A DNA stretch of 64,000 bases from positions 4,134,501 to 4,198,500 of the forward strand of contig NW_026973668.1 in assembly GCF_035594125.1 (NCBI RefSeq), in the 5' to 3' direction. The notes under the pieces were generated by a model. The model saw only the letters and a list, made by a program, of their open reading frames with translations. It did not search any database and was not told where the DNA came from. Below are positions 21,274 to 31,087 of the stretch, in pieces (positions within the stretch are counted from its first letter, which is position 1; the number at the start of each line of letters is the position of its first letter). Position numbers and translations under genes: made by a program. This DNA is from Scylla paramamosain. Taxonomy: Eukaryota > Arthropoda > Malacostraca > Decapoda > Portunidae.

Positions 21274-21810
21274 ATGTTCAAAGTGGCTGTTGTAGGTCAT
21301 AGCCAGGTACCACGTAGGTTTGATGTGGAAGTGGAGAATTCAGAAGTAAGGATATATCGTGCAGGAGGAGCAAGAGCTAGGAATTTCTTTAATGACGAGT
21401 GATTGAATCACGTCTTGGCATGGAGACATGACCTCACTTTCCTCTGGTTAGGAAGCAACGACATCAATCCTAATACACAGCCTTGTGAATTAACAGATAC
21501 AATTCTGAACATTGGCAAAGAAATTGAACGAAATTGCGGTTCGAAGGTTATTTTGGTAGAAATAGAAAATAGACAGTATCCATCTAGCAGACCAGTAATT
21601 CCGAATGAACGCTATAAAAAGATAAAACGTGCAGTGAATGCCGCTTTGCTTAAAAGTAAACAGTTCTTGTGTATCAATTTTAACAGTTTTGTGTTTACCC
21701 TTGGAAGAGATGGAGTACATTTCGAAACCAGTGCCAAGGCTCAAATTCAACAAAAGTTGGCTATGAATATTAGCAAAGCCAAAGCTCGTCTATTTGGCCC
21801 TGTACACTAA
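21274..21810 (+). pseudogene. SGNH/GDSL-type hydrolase ORF of Gypsy-B (one stop)
   Basis: ATG at 21274 starts a frame with AVVGHSQVPRR (block I Ser), a RAGGARARNFF segment (block II Gly), LWLGSNDINP (block III Asn) and LGRDGVHFETSAK (block V Asp and His). The catalytic set is conserved relative to Gypsy-A, with the same length and spacing. A single in-frame TGA at 21400-21402 lies where Gypsy-A has Arg (CGG), consistent with a CGA-to-TGA change. After the stop the frame is open to 21810, which is only 8 bp from the gag ATG. It is likely a recent loss, unless the UGA is read through. Confidence 0.85.
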
Positions 21811-21818
21811 AGTTCAAC

Positions 21819-23039
21819 ATGGATCGCATAGAGTCACTAATAGATATGGAGGAGGATGAAGAATATGGTGGAGTTAGATGGGAAAATCCAGAGCAGGGAG
21901 AATCAGAGGTCAATGCCAATCAGGTAATGATAGATACAATGAAGTTTATGGTGGCTAAACTTGAAAATATGTCAATGAGAATTGATGGATTGGAGGACTC
22001 GCTGAGTAGGGCAGTTCCCCCAGAGGGAGGAGGTACTCCAGCCGTTCTTTCAAACAGTCAGTTGCAAGTTCAAACCTCACTCCCTAGTCATTCCATGCCA
22101 TTAGCCCCAGTCATGACAAGTACCCCTGCGAAGTCAACCTCAGAGGTTAGAGTCAAGCCGGAAGTGGCTAAGTCGCGAGTTGATGGGGACTTGGCGGTTA
22201 TGATTCACACAGCGCAAAGACAAGGAGAAGTAAAGGTATGGGAGGACTGTAAGACATACCTAACCAAAGAGTTTGGCGTGGACCTGAATTTTGATCAAGC
22301 TTGGAGACAGAGTGACTCTTTTCACTATGATTGGCTAGAAAACCCTCAATCCTTTGTTCACAAGTTCAAATGTCACTATGCAGCTATCCGAGGGACATTT
22401 CATGGTGAAATTCTACCTGATCGAGACAAGCTTCTCAAACGTAAGTTATTGCAGGGATTCCCCAAGAGCAGTAAAGATCTTCTTGAGACGTTCATGGATG
22501 ACAATATTCCCTTGAACAAATTCCTTGGACATGTAGAAAATGAACGGATCTTGCTAATGCAAAAACATGCGTCAGTCAATTCAGTTCCTAATCATCCTGG
22601 GGAGGATACCTCTCGTTCTTGCTCTCGCAGTAACTCGCAGAGTTTAGCCAGCATCCAATCAGATATTTCCTCTCCCCAGTCTGAAAATAATTTGTCAAAA
22701 ATTGCTGCTAAACTAGATCAGTTGCAACAACAAATAAGTAGGTCATGTGTCTCCAAAGCACCTTCATCACCTCGCAAATTCTGTGCATTTTGCCAAACTG
22801 AAACTCATTCCCTGAGAGATTGTTGGAGGAAACCAGAAAGGGGACACTGTTTCGATTGTAGGAGGTACGGCTGCCGTCGGGGTAATCCCACATGCCCGGG
22901 AAAAACCCCACGGACACCTTCAGTTCCCCAGAAAAATGATGGGAGAACAAGTGCCCTTCCCAAGAAATCCCAGTCAGTCCGTAACACACAATTGACAGAA
23001 GGAACACCCAACGTATCAGTCGGTGATTCTACTCAATGA
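21819..23039 (+). CDS. Gypsy-B Gag
   Basis: The protein has 406 residues. The N-terminus is acidic (MDRIESLIDMEEDEEYGG) followed by a helical stretch near 45-70. The capsid-like core spans about 115-260 (FDQAWRQSDSFHYDWLENPQ; FLGHVENERI), then a Ser-rich linker. The C-terminal zinc motif CAFCQTETHSLRDC fits C-x2-C-x4-H-x4-C, followed by a second Cys/His cluster CFDCRRYGCRRGNPTC. Gag ends with TGA at 23037-23039, and pol follows in the same frame. Role: particle formation and RNA binding. Confidence 0.92.
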   Translation: MDRIESLIDMEEDEEYGGVRWENPEQGESEVNANQVMIDTMKFMVAKLENMSMRIDGLEDSLSRAVPPEGGGTPAVLSNSQLQVQTSLPSHSMPLAPVMTSTPAKSTSEVRVKPEVAKSRVDGDLAVMIHTAQRQGEVKVWEDCKTYLTKEFGVDLNFDQAWRQSDSFHYDWLENPQSFVHKFKCHYAAIRGTFHGEILPDRDKLLKRKLLQGFPKSSKDLLETFMDDNIPLNKFLGHVENERILLMQKHASVNSVPNHPGEDTSRSCSRSNSQSLASIQSDISSPQSENNLSKIAAKLDQLQQQISRSCVSKAPSSPRKFCAFCQTETHSLRDCWRKPERGHCFDCRRYGCRRGNPTCPGKTPRTPSVPQKNDGRTSALPKKSQSVRNTQLTEGTPNVSVGDSTQ

Positions 23040-23045
23040 CTAGGC
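23034..23045 (+). promoter_or_regulatory. Candidate stop-codon readthrough site, Gypsy-B gag/pol
   Basis: The junction reads CAA TGA CTA GGC, with gag upstream and protease-pol downstream in one frame and no Met until 23187, after the protease active site. UGA followed by CUA is a known readthrough-promoting context in animals and viruses. Gypsy-A has UGA CUC at its own junction. Expression of Pol by readthrough is therefore the simplest reading; it is untested. Confidence 0.7.
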
Positions 23046-26000
23046 CGAGAAGATCTATCACCTGTAGTCAACCTCATAGTTAGTGGTAAACTATGTTCTG
23101 CGTTACTCGACACAGGTAGTTGTGTAACCCTAATCCGGCGAAGTACGGTACGTAGGCTGAGTCTTGAAATAGATAAATCCAGGTGTTTGCCATCATTAAC
23201 AGCGGTAAATGGAGATCCGTTAAGAGTTCTTGGGATGGTAAAAGTTGAAATTCATGTGGGAGATCAAGAAGTGTGCAAACAGTGGATTTCAGTAGTGCCA
23301 GATTCATACCTCCAAAGAGATTTGTTGCTAGGTTGTGATGTTATTCAGCGGTCAAGATTAACTTGGAATCCGCGGGAGAAGATGATGCTTTGGGGAGGAA
23401 CCTCATATTCTGTTTCTCATGTCCGTAAGACTCAAGTTTGTGTAGGAAGGGTTTGCCAATCTCTTCCCATGAGCGTTCAATGTGAAGAGAAGAGCCGAGT
23501 TCAGCTCAAAGATATGGTTCATCTGAAGCCCCACCAGGGTAAAGTAATTCAAGTTGAGGTTGATGAACACTCGGGATCGAGTCTGTTGGTATATCCTCAA
23601 TCTCGACATTCTTCTCAAACCTGCCCGTTGTTAGTAGAAGTCAGTGAAACCCAAACCATTCCTGTACTTGTAGACAATTTGTCCAAGGTACATAAGTTCC
23701 TAAAGACAGGTACAGTATTGGCCTATTATGAGAAATATTCTGGTCCAGTCGAGGATACATCCTCACAAGTGTGCCACACCCGTATTGAGAATGAGTTGGA
23801 ACCTCAGAATGATGTGGTAGAAGGAAATGGTACCCGAGCAGAACGTTTGCAGAGTCTCATTAATCAACAGAATTGGGCTCACCTCGCGAATGATCAACAA
23901 AAACAATTGTCCAATGTAGTGTTATCACATGAGAAGCTGTTCATGTTAGAAAAGAAGGACATAGGCACCATCTCGGGTGAACCTGCCCACATTGCCGTGT
24001 CCGACCCAAACCCTTGCCAATCTCCTATGTACTGTTATCCTGAACATGCTAAGATGTTAGTATCTCAAATGCTAGTGGAGATGGAGGAGAGAGGTGTGAT
24101 TGAGCCTTCGAGTGCAGCATGGCTGTCTCCAATTGTCCTCGTGAACAAACCTGATGGGAGTAAGAGAATGTGTTTGGATTTTAGACAGGTGAACGAACAG
24201 CTAGCTGCGGATCTTTACCCATTACCTCGGCTTGAGGATTTGGTCAATGTCGCGGCAGGTCACCAGTACTATGCCACACTAGATTTAAAGGATGCATACT
24301 TCCAGGTAGTCTTGGATGAGGAAAGCCGAGATCTAACAACTTTCTCTGATGGAATATCACTGTATCGTTTCCGTCGGTTACCGTTTGGACTGAGTTGCGC
24401 ACCCACAATCTTTTCTCGCAAGATGGCCGAAATCTTGACGCCTTTGTTGCGTGAGGGATGGGTCAAAAACTATCTAGACGATATCATTCTATGGGCCGAG
24501 TACTTCGACCAGCTAATGGAAAGATTGGGTAGACTGTTCGCCTTGTTAGAGGAGAAAGGTATCAAGCTGAATCTGACTAAGTGCGACTTGGTGAAGCAGG
24601 AGGTGAAATTTCTAGGTCACCGAGTTTCTAAGGATGGAAGTACTCCTGATCAGAAAAATCTAGAAGCAATTAGAGAACAAGCTCCACCTAAAAATGTCAA
24701 GCAAGTTAGGAGATTTATTGGCATGTGTGGGTTTTATCGGAAATTTGTACCCAATTTTTCAAAGATAGCCATGCCTCTCACAAATCTCATGAAAGGGGAT
24801 GTAAAGTTCAGTTGGACGGATGAACGTCAGGTTGCATTCGAGGCTCTCAAAACAAAACTTATGTCAACACCCATTTTGGCTAGTTATCAACCTGAAATTC
24901 CTCTGGTGTTAGTCACAGATGCTAGCGATGAGTGCGTAGGATCGGTACTGCACCAAGTTCAACCTGATAAAAGTGTCCAACCTCTAGGTTACTATTCTAA
25001 GAAGATCAGTAAGTGCAAGCAGAAGTATTCAGTCACCGACAAAGAAGCGTTAGCTGTCGTGTTAGCTTGCCGTCATTTCCACCATTACCTTTGGGGAACC
25101 AACTTTGAGATTCAAACCGACCACCAACCGCTCACTACTATCTTCCGTAGGCGGACTAAGTCGCCCAGAGTAACTAGGTGGATGCTGGAAATGCGCGAGT
25201 ATCACTTTCGCGTAAAGTATGTAAAGGGAAAAGATAATGTAGTGGCTGATCAGTTGTCGCGTCCTGTTAGGCTTATTACACATCAACCCAACGTTACCTG
25301 GTTAGGCCTAACCCGAGAGGAATTCATTAAAGGGCAGCGCGAAGATCCAACTTGGAATGAACTCTTAGACTACTTGAAGGGTGGGGTGTTGCCAGGGCGA
25401 AAGATTGCTAAGGCAACCCTTGATCAGTTTGAAGTTCTGGATGGTGTGTTGCACTATGTTAGAGAGACCAAAGATGGCAGTCTAAATTACACTGTAGTAG
25501 TACCCCGACACCTAGTCAGAAAGGCACTAGAAGTTGCTCATGATCAATCAGGACATTTTGGGCAGTTCAAATCCATCAAGCAGGCAGAAGGGTTGTTTTA
25601 TTGGCCTACTATTAAGTCGGATGTAATACAGTATCTTAAAGAGTGTCTAAACTGCCAAAAATTCAAACACAACCGAGGAATGTCACAGCCATACCGAGAG
25701 TTACCTATAGTGTCACAGCCATTGGAGAGGATTGCCATTGATCTCACTGACATGACCAATGGACAGGAGGGTCAAAGGTATATCCTCACCATCATAGACC
25801 ACTTCTCTAGGTATGTAAAATTTTATCCTCTAAAAACAAAACATGCTCAGGGTATAGTAGCTAAGCTTTCCCAATACATCTCTGACTTTGGCCGGCCACT
25901 CTCCATCCTGTGTGACAATGCCTTGGAGTTCACGGGACGAGAACTAAGAACCTGGGCTGGTCTTCATGGGATAGAACTGCTCTACACCACTCCCTATCAC

Positions 26001-26651
26001 CCCCAGTCAAACGGACTCATCGAGAGAATGCACCGGACCCTGAAGACCGTGCTGTCCCAAATGTGCAAGGGTTACCCTTTAAGGTGGCCCGCCCTTCTCA
26101 GTGAATGTCAGTCACACATGAATCTGGCAGTACATAGCAGCACGGGGGTCTCTCCATATGTAGCATTCTTCGCAAGACAGCCACCTCGTTTCGTCACGGC
26201 GCCTCTCCTGACGGTGCAGTCTGAAGATAGTGACGTTCAGCAACTTAAGCGCATGATTAAAGACGCTAGTGTGACGTCACAGAGGAGGTACCGTGCAGTG
26301 GCGAACAGAAAACGACGTGATGAAAAGGTCTCAGTTGGGTCCTTGGTGTGGGTGAAATCAGAAACTCCGTTGCCTGGTACCTCTACCAAATTGAACGCTA
26401 AGTGGAAAGGACCATATCGAGTGAGTGAGGTAATCAGGGACGGTCAACTGTATGTAGTGGAGGACCCCTATTCTGGGAAGTTAGTACAAAGAGCAGCAGA
26501 AAAGGTGAAACCGTATGTGAGCCGGAGTGAAATTATTCCGGAGTTGGAGGAGAACTATTCAGACGGATGTGTTGAGGAGGAGGAGGAGGAGGATCAAGAC
26601 CTCCCTCCCCACCGCCGTCGACCTCCCAGACGTCTTATTGAGGAGTGCTAA
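23040..26651 (+). CDS. Gypsy-B Pol: protease, RT, RNase H, integrase
   Basis: Reading on from the gag UGA, the protease has ALLDTGSCVTLI near 23100 (intact DTG) and DLLLGCDVI near 23320. RT follows with WLSPIVLVNKPDGSKRMCLD and the active site NYLDDIILWAEY near 24470. RNase H has VTDASDECVGSVL, TDKEAL and TDHQPL. The integrase shows the H-H-C-C finger (HDQSGHFGQFKSIKQAEGLF ... CLNCQ) and the D, D, E residues in AIDLTDMTNG, SILCDNALEF and SNGLIERMHR. The C-terminal GPY/F-like block is KWKGPYRVSEV. A Glu-rich tail ends PPRRLIEEC, shared with Gypsy-A. There are no stops, so this is a potentially functional Pol. The first Met at 23187 lies past the protease active site, so translation must enter from gag. 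Confidence 0.95.
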   Translation, partial: LGREDLSPVVNLIVSGKLCSALLDTGSCVTLIRRSTVRRLSLEIDKSRCLPSLTAVNGDPLRVLGMVKVEIHVGDQEVCKQWISVVPDSYLQRDLLLGCDVIQRSRLTWNPREKMMLWGGTSYSVSHVRKTQVCVGRVCQSLPMSVQCEEKSRVQLKDMVHLKPHQGKVIQVEVDEHSGSSLLVYPQSRHSSQTCPLLVEVSETQTIPVLVDNLSKVHKFLKTGTVLAYYEKYSGPVEDTSSQVCHTRIENELEPQNDVVEGNGTRAERLQSLINQQNWAHLANDQQKQLSNVVLSHEKLFMLEKKDIGTISGEPAHIAVSDPNPCQSPMYCYPEHAKMLVSQMLVEMEERGVIEPSSAAWLSPIVLVNKPDGSKRMCLDFRQVNEQLAADLYPLPRLEDLVNVAAGHQYYATLDLKDAYFQVVLDEESRDLTTFSDGISLYRFRRLPFGLSCAPTIFSRKMAEILTPLLREGWVKNYLDDIILWAEYFDQLMERLGRLFALLEEKGIKLNLTKCDLVKQEVKFLGHRVSKDGSTPDQKNLEAIREQAPPKNVKQVRRFIGMCGFYRKFVPNFSKIAMPLTNLMKGDVKFSWTDERQVAFEALKTKLMSTPILASYQPEIPLVLVTDASDECVGSVLHQVQPDKSVQPLGYYSKKISKCKQKYSVTDKEALAVVLACRHFHHYLWGTNFEIQTDHQPLTTIFRRRTKSPRVTRWMLEMREYHFRVKYVKGKDNVVADQLSRPVRLITHQPNVTWLGLTREEFIKGQREDPTWNELLDYLKGGVLPGRKIAKATLDQFEVLDGVLHYVRETKDGSLNYTVVVPRHLVRKALEVAHDQSGHFGQFKSIKQAEGLFYWPTIKSDVIQYLKECLNCQKFKHNRGMSQPYRELPIVSQPLERIAIDLTDMTNGQEGQRYILTIIDHFSRYVKFYPLKTKHAQGIVAKLSQYISDFGRPLSILCDNALEFTGRELRTWAGLHGIELLYTTPYHPQSNGLIERMHRTLKTVLSQMCKGYPLRWPALLSECQSHMNLAVHSSTGVSPYVAFFARQPPRFVTAPLLTVQSEDSDVQQLKRMIKDASVTSQRRYRAVANRKRRDEKVSVGSLVWVKSETPLPGTSTKLNAKWKGPYRVSEVIRDGQLYVVEDPYSGKLVQRAAEKVKPYVSRSEIIPELEENYSDGCVEEEEEEDQDLPPHRRRPPRRLIEEC

Positions 26652-27407
26652 TGTGATGCACGAACTCAGGAGTGAGGAGAAGTGAACAGTGTTATAATGT
26701 ATAGGATGTGAGGGTTAGGAATGAAGTGAGTTAAGAGCAGGAAATCCTCATCCATCACAAGTGTTCGAAGGTCAGTGACACTGTCTCAGCCACAAATAGA
26801 GTGGGGCATTTCGGGAAAGTCGTCCCCAAATTCTCGTCGTGTCAAAACAGTTCATACCAGATGGTAGCTTATGTGTTTCAGTTCGGGGAAGTGTACCCCA
26901 TTCTTGTGGGCTTTAGTTCGAGAAGTGAGGTTTCCAGGGAACGTCGTACTTGGTTACTTCCTCCTCAAGTTACAGTCATCACCTCTAACGGGTCCTAAGT
27001 TTCCCTTGAGGACGTATTACCCCAGTCTTCGTTGTAGTAAGAGGAATGATTTGTGTGAATGTTGGCGAATGTGTCGAATGCTGCGAATGTAATAGATTAT
27101 TCCTTTTCTATGAGACGGGGAATAAAGAGAGTGACGGAGTTAGTCAGGTGACTTCTCCATAGATTACCCGTAGAGCAGAGGGTGACTGGGGTCCAAGTTC
27201 TCTTTTCCTGTAAGTATTCTGTATGTGAAAGGTGTTGGTACAATTTCCTACGGGAAGAAATGTACGAGTCAGGTGACTCAAGGGTAAGTGGTTGAGTCAG
27301 TGTCAGGTGTTTAGTAGACCTTATGTATGGATAGGATAGGGAAAGTGTATAGGTAGGATTTTGCATGTATTCTTCACCGTGAGTTTAACTCTGGGAGAAT
27401 GGGCGTG
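26652..27407 (+). other. Gypsy-B 3' non-coding region with purine tract
   Basis: There are 756 bp between the pol stop and the 3' LTR. It has no credible frame on either strand and no env-like membrane protein. The end (CTGGGAGAATGGGCG, 27391-27405) is purine-rich and is the likely plus-strand primer. Confidence 0.7.
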
Positions 27408-28767
27408 TGTAACGCTCCTTTTTATTATTTCTGTGTTTCTTTGAGTCTCCCCAATAATTGTTTTCTTTTGTAGCTTGCGGTGAAGAGGAGGATAATAGCG
27501 GTAATTAAAGGTTTAGTAATTATATGAAAAAGTATATTTATAAGGCGTGTATTCGTGGGAGTGATTTAAAAGTCTTGAAACATTTGTTATAAATAGTCTT
27601 TACTTATTTCAACTGTGGTTTTCTCTAATCAGTGGTAATACGAATAATAGGATTACATCATGTTGCGTCAGCCTACCAGTAACTCATAAGGTGTCATTCC
27701 CTAGCTTATAAAATATGTTAGTAATTTAGAATTCAATTATTAACTTCAACTAATGTCCAGCTTATATGCTCACCTTGCTAGCCAATTATTCCTGCATTTT
27801 TATTTAAACTCACGGTTCAGTAAAATTATTTGTGAAAGAAGAGAGAGAGAGAACTAGTTAAGGTTCCAATAACTTCAGAGGCCTGGGGGTGTTGAGGGAG
27901 AGAGCACAGAATGGCGTCTCCCTTCCCTCTGGCAACAGGTGGGTCTCGTAGCTCTGAAATATTTGATTTTTCTTTTATTTAGAAGTGAATATTACTGTGT
28001 TCATGTTTATTATTCATGTCTCTAGTGAAGATATAGTGACTGTACGTGTTGACAGAATGGCGTTTCCCTTCCCTCTGGCAACAGAATGGCGTCTCCCTTC
28101 CCTCTGGCAACAGATAAAATAGCCGGTGTTGGTCCCACGTGGAGACAGGCCACAGAGTCTTGGGAAAGTGTTAGCCATGTAATGTTTCTTTAGTCAAGTA
28201 TAATCTACTGTGAATGTGTTGTGAGCAATATTATTGCCGTAGAGAAGTGATGGATGAAGGCTGTGACGCTATTTAGGGATATAACGGTGCCCAGAATCAA
28301 TGGTACTCTTGAGGAGTTATAAAAGTAATTATTTTCTTGTGTATTCGTAGTGTTAAGTAACGGAGTATAAGTGTATATGCCATACCAGAATTTCAAGTGC
28401 CTTATTTTTTTTTTTTTCTAGATTAACCACTCGATAGTGTCATAGTGGGTCAGTCAACCCAAAGAATCCCATCAGTATTATTCATTTAATTATTTTTTTG
28501 CTATTTTTATATTTTTCGTTCCTCCTAATAAAGCCACACTGTAGGTACTGTGTGATAATTAACCTCTCCCTACCCTCTGGCCATGACGATGAAGGCGAGA
28601 ACCATTACCAATCAAAAATGTTTTCTTTTTTTCTATTGTGTGTGCGTGCTTCACCTCTTCTCTCTTCCTCTTCTTTTTTCTTCTTCACCGTGAAGATCTT
28701 TGCCTCGTCTCATTAGAGCTCTGATCGGACCGGTGAGGAGAAGGGAGGAGGGGGGGTTGGCGTTACA
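27408..28767 (+). repeat. Gypsy-B 3' LTR
   Basis: It is the 1360-bp partner of 19822-21184, with the same three-fold internal 30-bp word. Differences seen by eye include single bases near 27580, 27761, 27810, 28065, 28123, 28239 and 28686 and the G run near 28750. The GTAG duplication follows directly. Confidence 0.93.
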
Positions 28768-28771
28768 GTAG

Positions 28772-29066
28772 CCCTGACCCAATAACTCAAAATCCCCCAG
28801 ACCTAACAAATGCAACATCCAAGGAATCAAAGGAAATTTGGGAACTTAAGCAGCAGATTAAAAGTCTCACTGATCAAGTAGGAAGGTTGAGAACCTCCCC
28901 CTCTCCAACACAACCCGCTAAATATTGCTCACACTGTCAAACCCATAGTCACACGCTGAGGGAGTGCTGGAGAAAACCTGCCCGTGGATCATGCTTTGCC
29001 TGTAGACAGCATGGGTGCTGGAGAGGAAATAAAGACTGCCCCGGAAAACCAAATCAGAATATATGA
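28772..29066 (+). pseudogene. Gypsy-A Gag, C-terminal part
   Basis: After the Gypsy-B insertion the gag frame resumes with a helix (WELKQQIKSLTDQVGRLR) and the zinc motif CSHCQTHSHTLREC (C-x2-C-x4-H-x4-C). A second Cys cluster, CFACRQHGCWRGNKDC, matches that of Gypsy-B position for position. It ends with TGA at 29064-29066. Confidence 0.88.
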
Positions 29067-29072
29067 CTCACC
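29061..29072 (+). promoter_or_regulatory. Candidate stop-codon readthrough site, Gypsy-A gag/pol
   Basis: The junction reads ATA TGA CTC ACC, with gag and protease in the same frame. UGA with the same following CU as in Gypsy-B supports a conserved readthrough arrangement. A frameshift mechanism is not needed. Confidence 0.6.
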
Positions 29073-30592
29073 CAGGGACTCACATCCCCCGCTATCAATC
29101 TCATAGTTAACAAGAAAATTCTTAAAGCTGTCATTGACACTGGTAGCGGCTATACTTTAATCACAAAGGCTGCGGTAGAGAAATTAGAAGGAGCTATATC
29201 ACAAAGGCGAGCAGTACCTATACTACAAGGGGTAACTGGTTCACCCTTACGAATCTTGGGGATGACCTTACTAGAGATAGGAGTAGGTGAAGAGACTATA
29301 CACAAACAATGGTGCCCTGTAGTCCCGAATAGCTACCTTGATGCTGACGTCTTACTCGGGACAGACATACTTTCACAAGCTCCTTTTCAATGGAATGGTA
29401 AGACAAATACAGTAAAGTGGGGTAAAACCACATACCTTGTTAATCATATCAAAAGGCAGAAAGGCAAGGTGGAATGAGTTCACGAGGTACCTATTCTTCC
29501 TACCACTCCAAGTCAAACAGATCACATCCGTCTAACTCATACCATCAAACTTGATCCCTACCGAGCTCAGTTTCTTCCTATCTCGGTGAAAGAAGACCCA
29601 GGAGAAACTTTGTTAGTCCAGCCTCAGCCATGTTTAACGCCTAATCATCACCCCTTGATTGTAACAGTAGATGAGAATAAAAAGGTCCCCCTCCCATTTA
29701 TTAATGATACTAAGGGCCAGAAAACAGTCAAACCAGGAACCCTATTAGGCACTTTTGAAAACATCTCCTCCCCGACGGTCAAAGTCATCCACCAAAAGCA
29801 AGCCACTCCTTCCCTAGAAATCCACAATGATCTGTTGCCACACAACGACCAAACAAGGTGTCAAGAGTCAAAGAGTAGGCCACAAAGACTCGAGGAGTTG
29901 ATAAGACAACAGAAATGGAATAACCTTACTAGAGAGCAGAAAACAATCTTAAAAAATATCATTCTCAATCACCATGATTTATTCATAGTAGACAAAAACG
30001 AACTTGGATTAATGAAAGGGCCTCCTGCTAAAATTAATATCTCTAATCCAGAGCCTAGTCGTGGTCCTAGGTACCGATACCCCGAGGAAGCTAAAACCCT
30101 GATATCAGACATGTTAACAGATATGGAGAACAGAGATATCATTGAAAAATCTACATCTGCATGGCTCTCTCCTATAGTATTAGTCAATAAACCGGATGGA
30201 AGTAAAAGAATGTGCCTTGACTACCGACATGTCAACAAACACTTAACTACTGACATTTACCCGCTTCCCCGCCTAGAAGAATTAGTTGAACAAGCAGCTG
30301 GCCATCAGTTCTATGCCACGCTAGATATGAGGGAGGCTTATTTTCAAATTCTATTGGAGGAAGGTAGCAGAGACCTCACAGCCTTCAGTGATGGGGTGAC
30401 TCTCTATAGGTTTAAAAGGCTACCTTTTGGATTAAGCTGTTCTCCAGCTATCTTTACTAGACATATGGCCTCATTGTTAGCTCCTCTCGTGAAGAAGGGT
30501 TGGATGAAAAATTACTTAGACGACCTAATCATTTGGGCTTCAGACTTCACCACACTCAGCGAAAGACTCAGTGAAACTTTCGCTTTACTTAA
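29067..30592 (+). pseudogene. Gypsy-A Pol, protease and RT N-terminal part
   Basis: The protease has KAVIDTGSGYTLITKAAV near 29140 (intact DTG) and DVLLGTDIL near 29345. A TGA at 29475-29477 interrupts the frame, which is open again to the piggyBac insertion. RT blocks include WLSPIVLVNKPDGSKRMCLD and NYLDDLIIWASDF. Residues match Gypsy-B closely. The frame is broken at 30589-30592 by the TTAA-flanked piggyBac and continues in register at 34312. Role: polyprotein processing and cDNA synthesis. Confidence 0.88.
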
Positions 30593-31087
30593 CCCGTAAA
30601 GTGTTTAGTACGTATATATACGTTCGGGAGGGAAAGTGTTTAGTACATATATATACGATCATCGTTTTCTTTTACTTCACGGCACCTAAACCTGTAGAAA
30701 TGGTTCAAGATGTCTTTTCTATGCCTAAATATGATTTTGAAAGCTCACTCTCATTTTTATTGTATTGCTGTGGTCTATTACATAGAAGGTATCCATGACC
30801 ACGAATGATTTATTGAAAAAATAGGTATATTTATAAAAATATGTTAGTGGTGTCATAATTACTTATCAATATACTCAAAATACTGTTCAGTAGATCAGCT
30901 ATTTTTATATTATTCCAACTTGAATAGCAATTTCAATATATTTTGTGTTCATGCGTACAGTCACCGTCGGTTGTGTTGGCAGCCCTGGGGCGTGAGGCGC
31001 CGGGTTGGCGGGCTGGCCCGGCAATGAGTCATGATAGCCAGACACGCTGCTACACCCTCGCTGTTAGCACGTGTTGTCCTGTGCACC

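Larger units (their letters stand above)
19822..28767 (+). mobile_element. Gypsy-B LTR retrotransposon
   Basis: It has LTRs 19822-21184 and 27408-28767 with perfect inverted ends TGTAACGC/GCGTTACA and a 4-bp duplication GTAG (19818-19821, 28768-28771). Internal order is primer site, SGNH ORF, gag, in-frame UGA, pol, then 756 bp of non-coding DNA and the purine tract. Apart from one UGA in the SGNH ORF all frames are intact, and the LTRs show under about ten substitutions by eye, so it is young. It is related to its host Gypsy-A at every ORF. Confidence 0.95.

Noticed and set aside
26652..27407. Possible env gene after Gypsy-B pol
   Set aside because: The frames are short (under 90 codons), with no signal peptide plus membrane anchor or known env motif.
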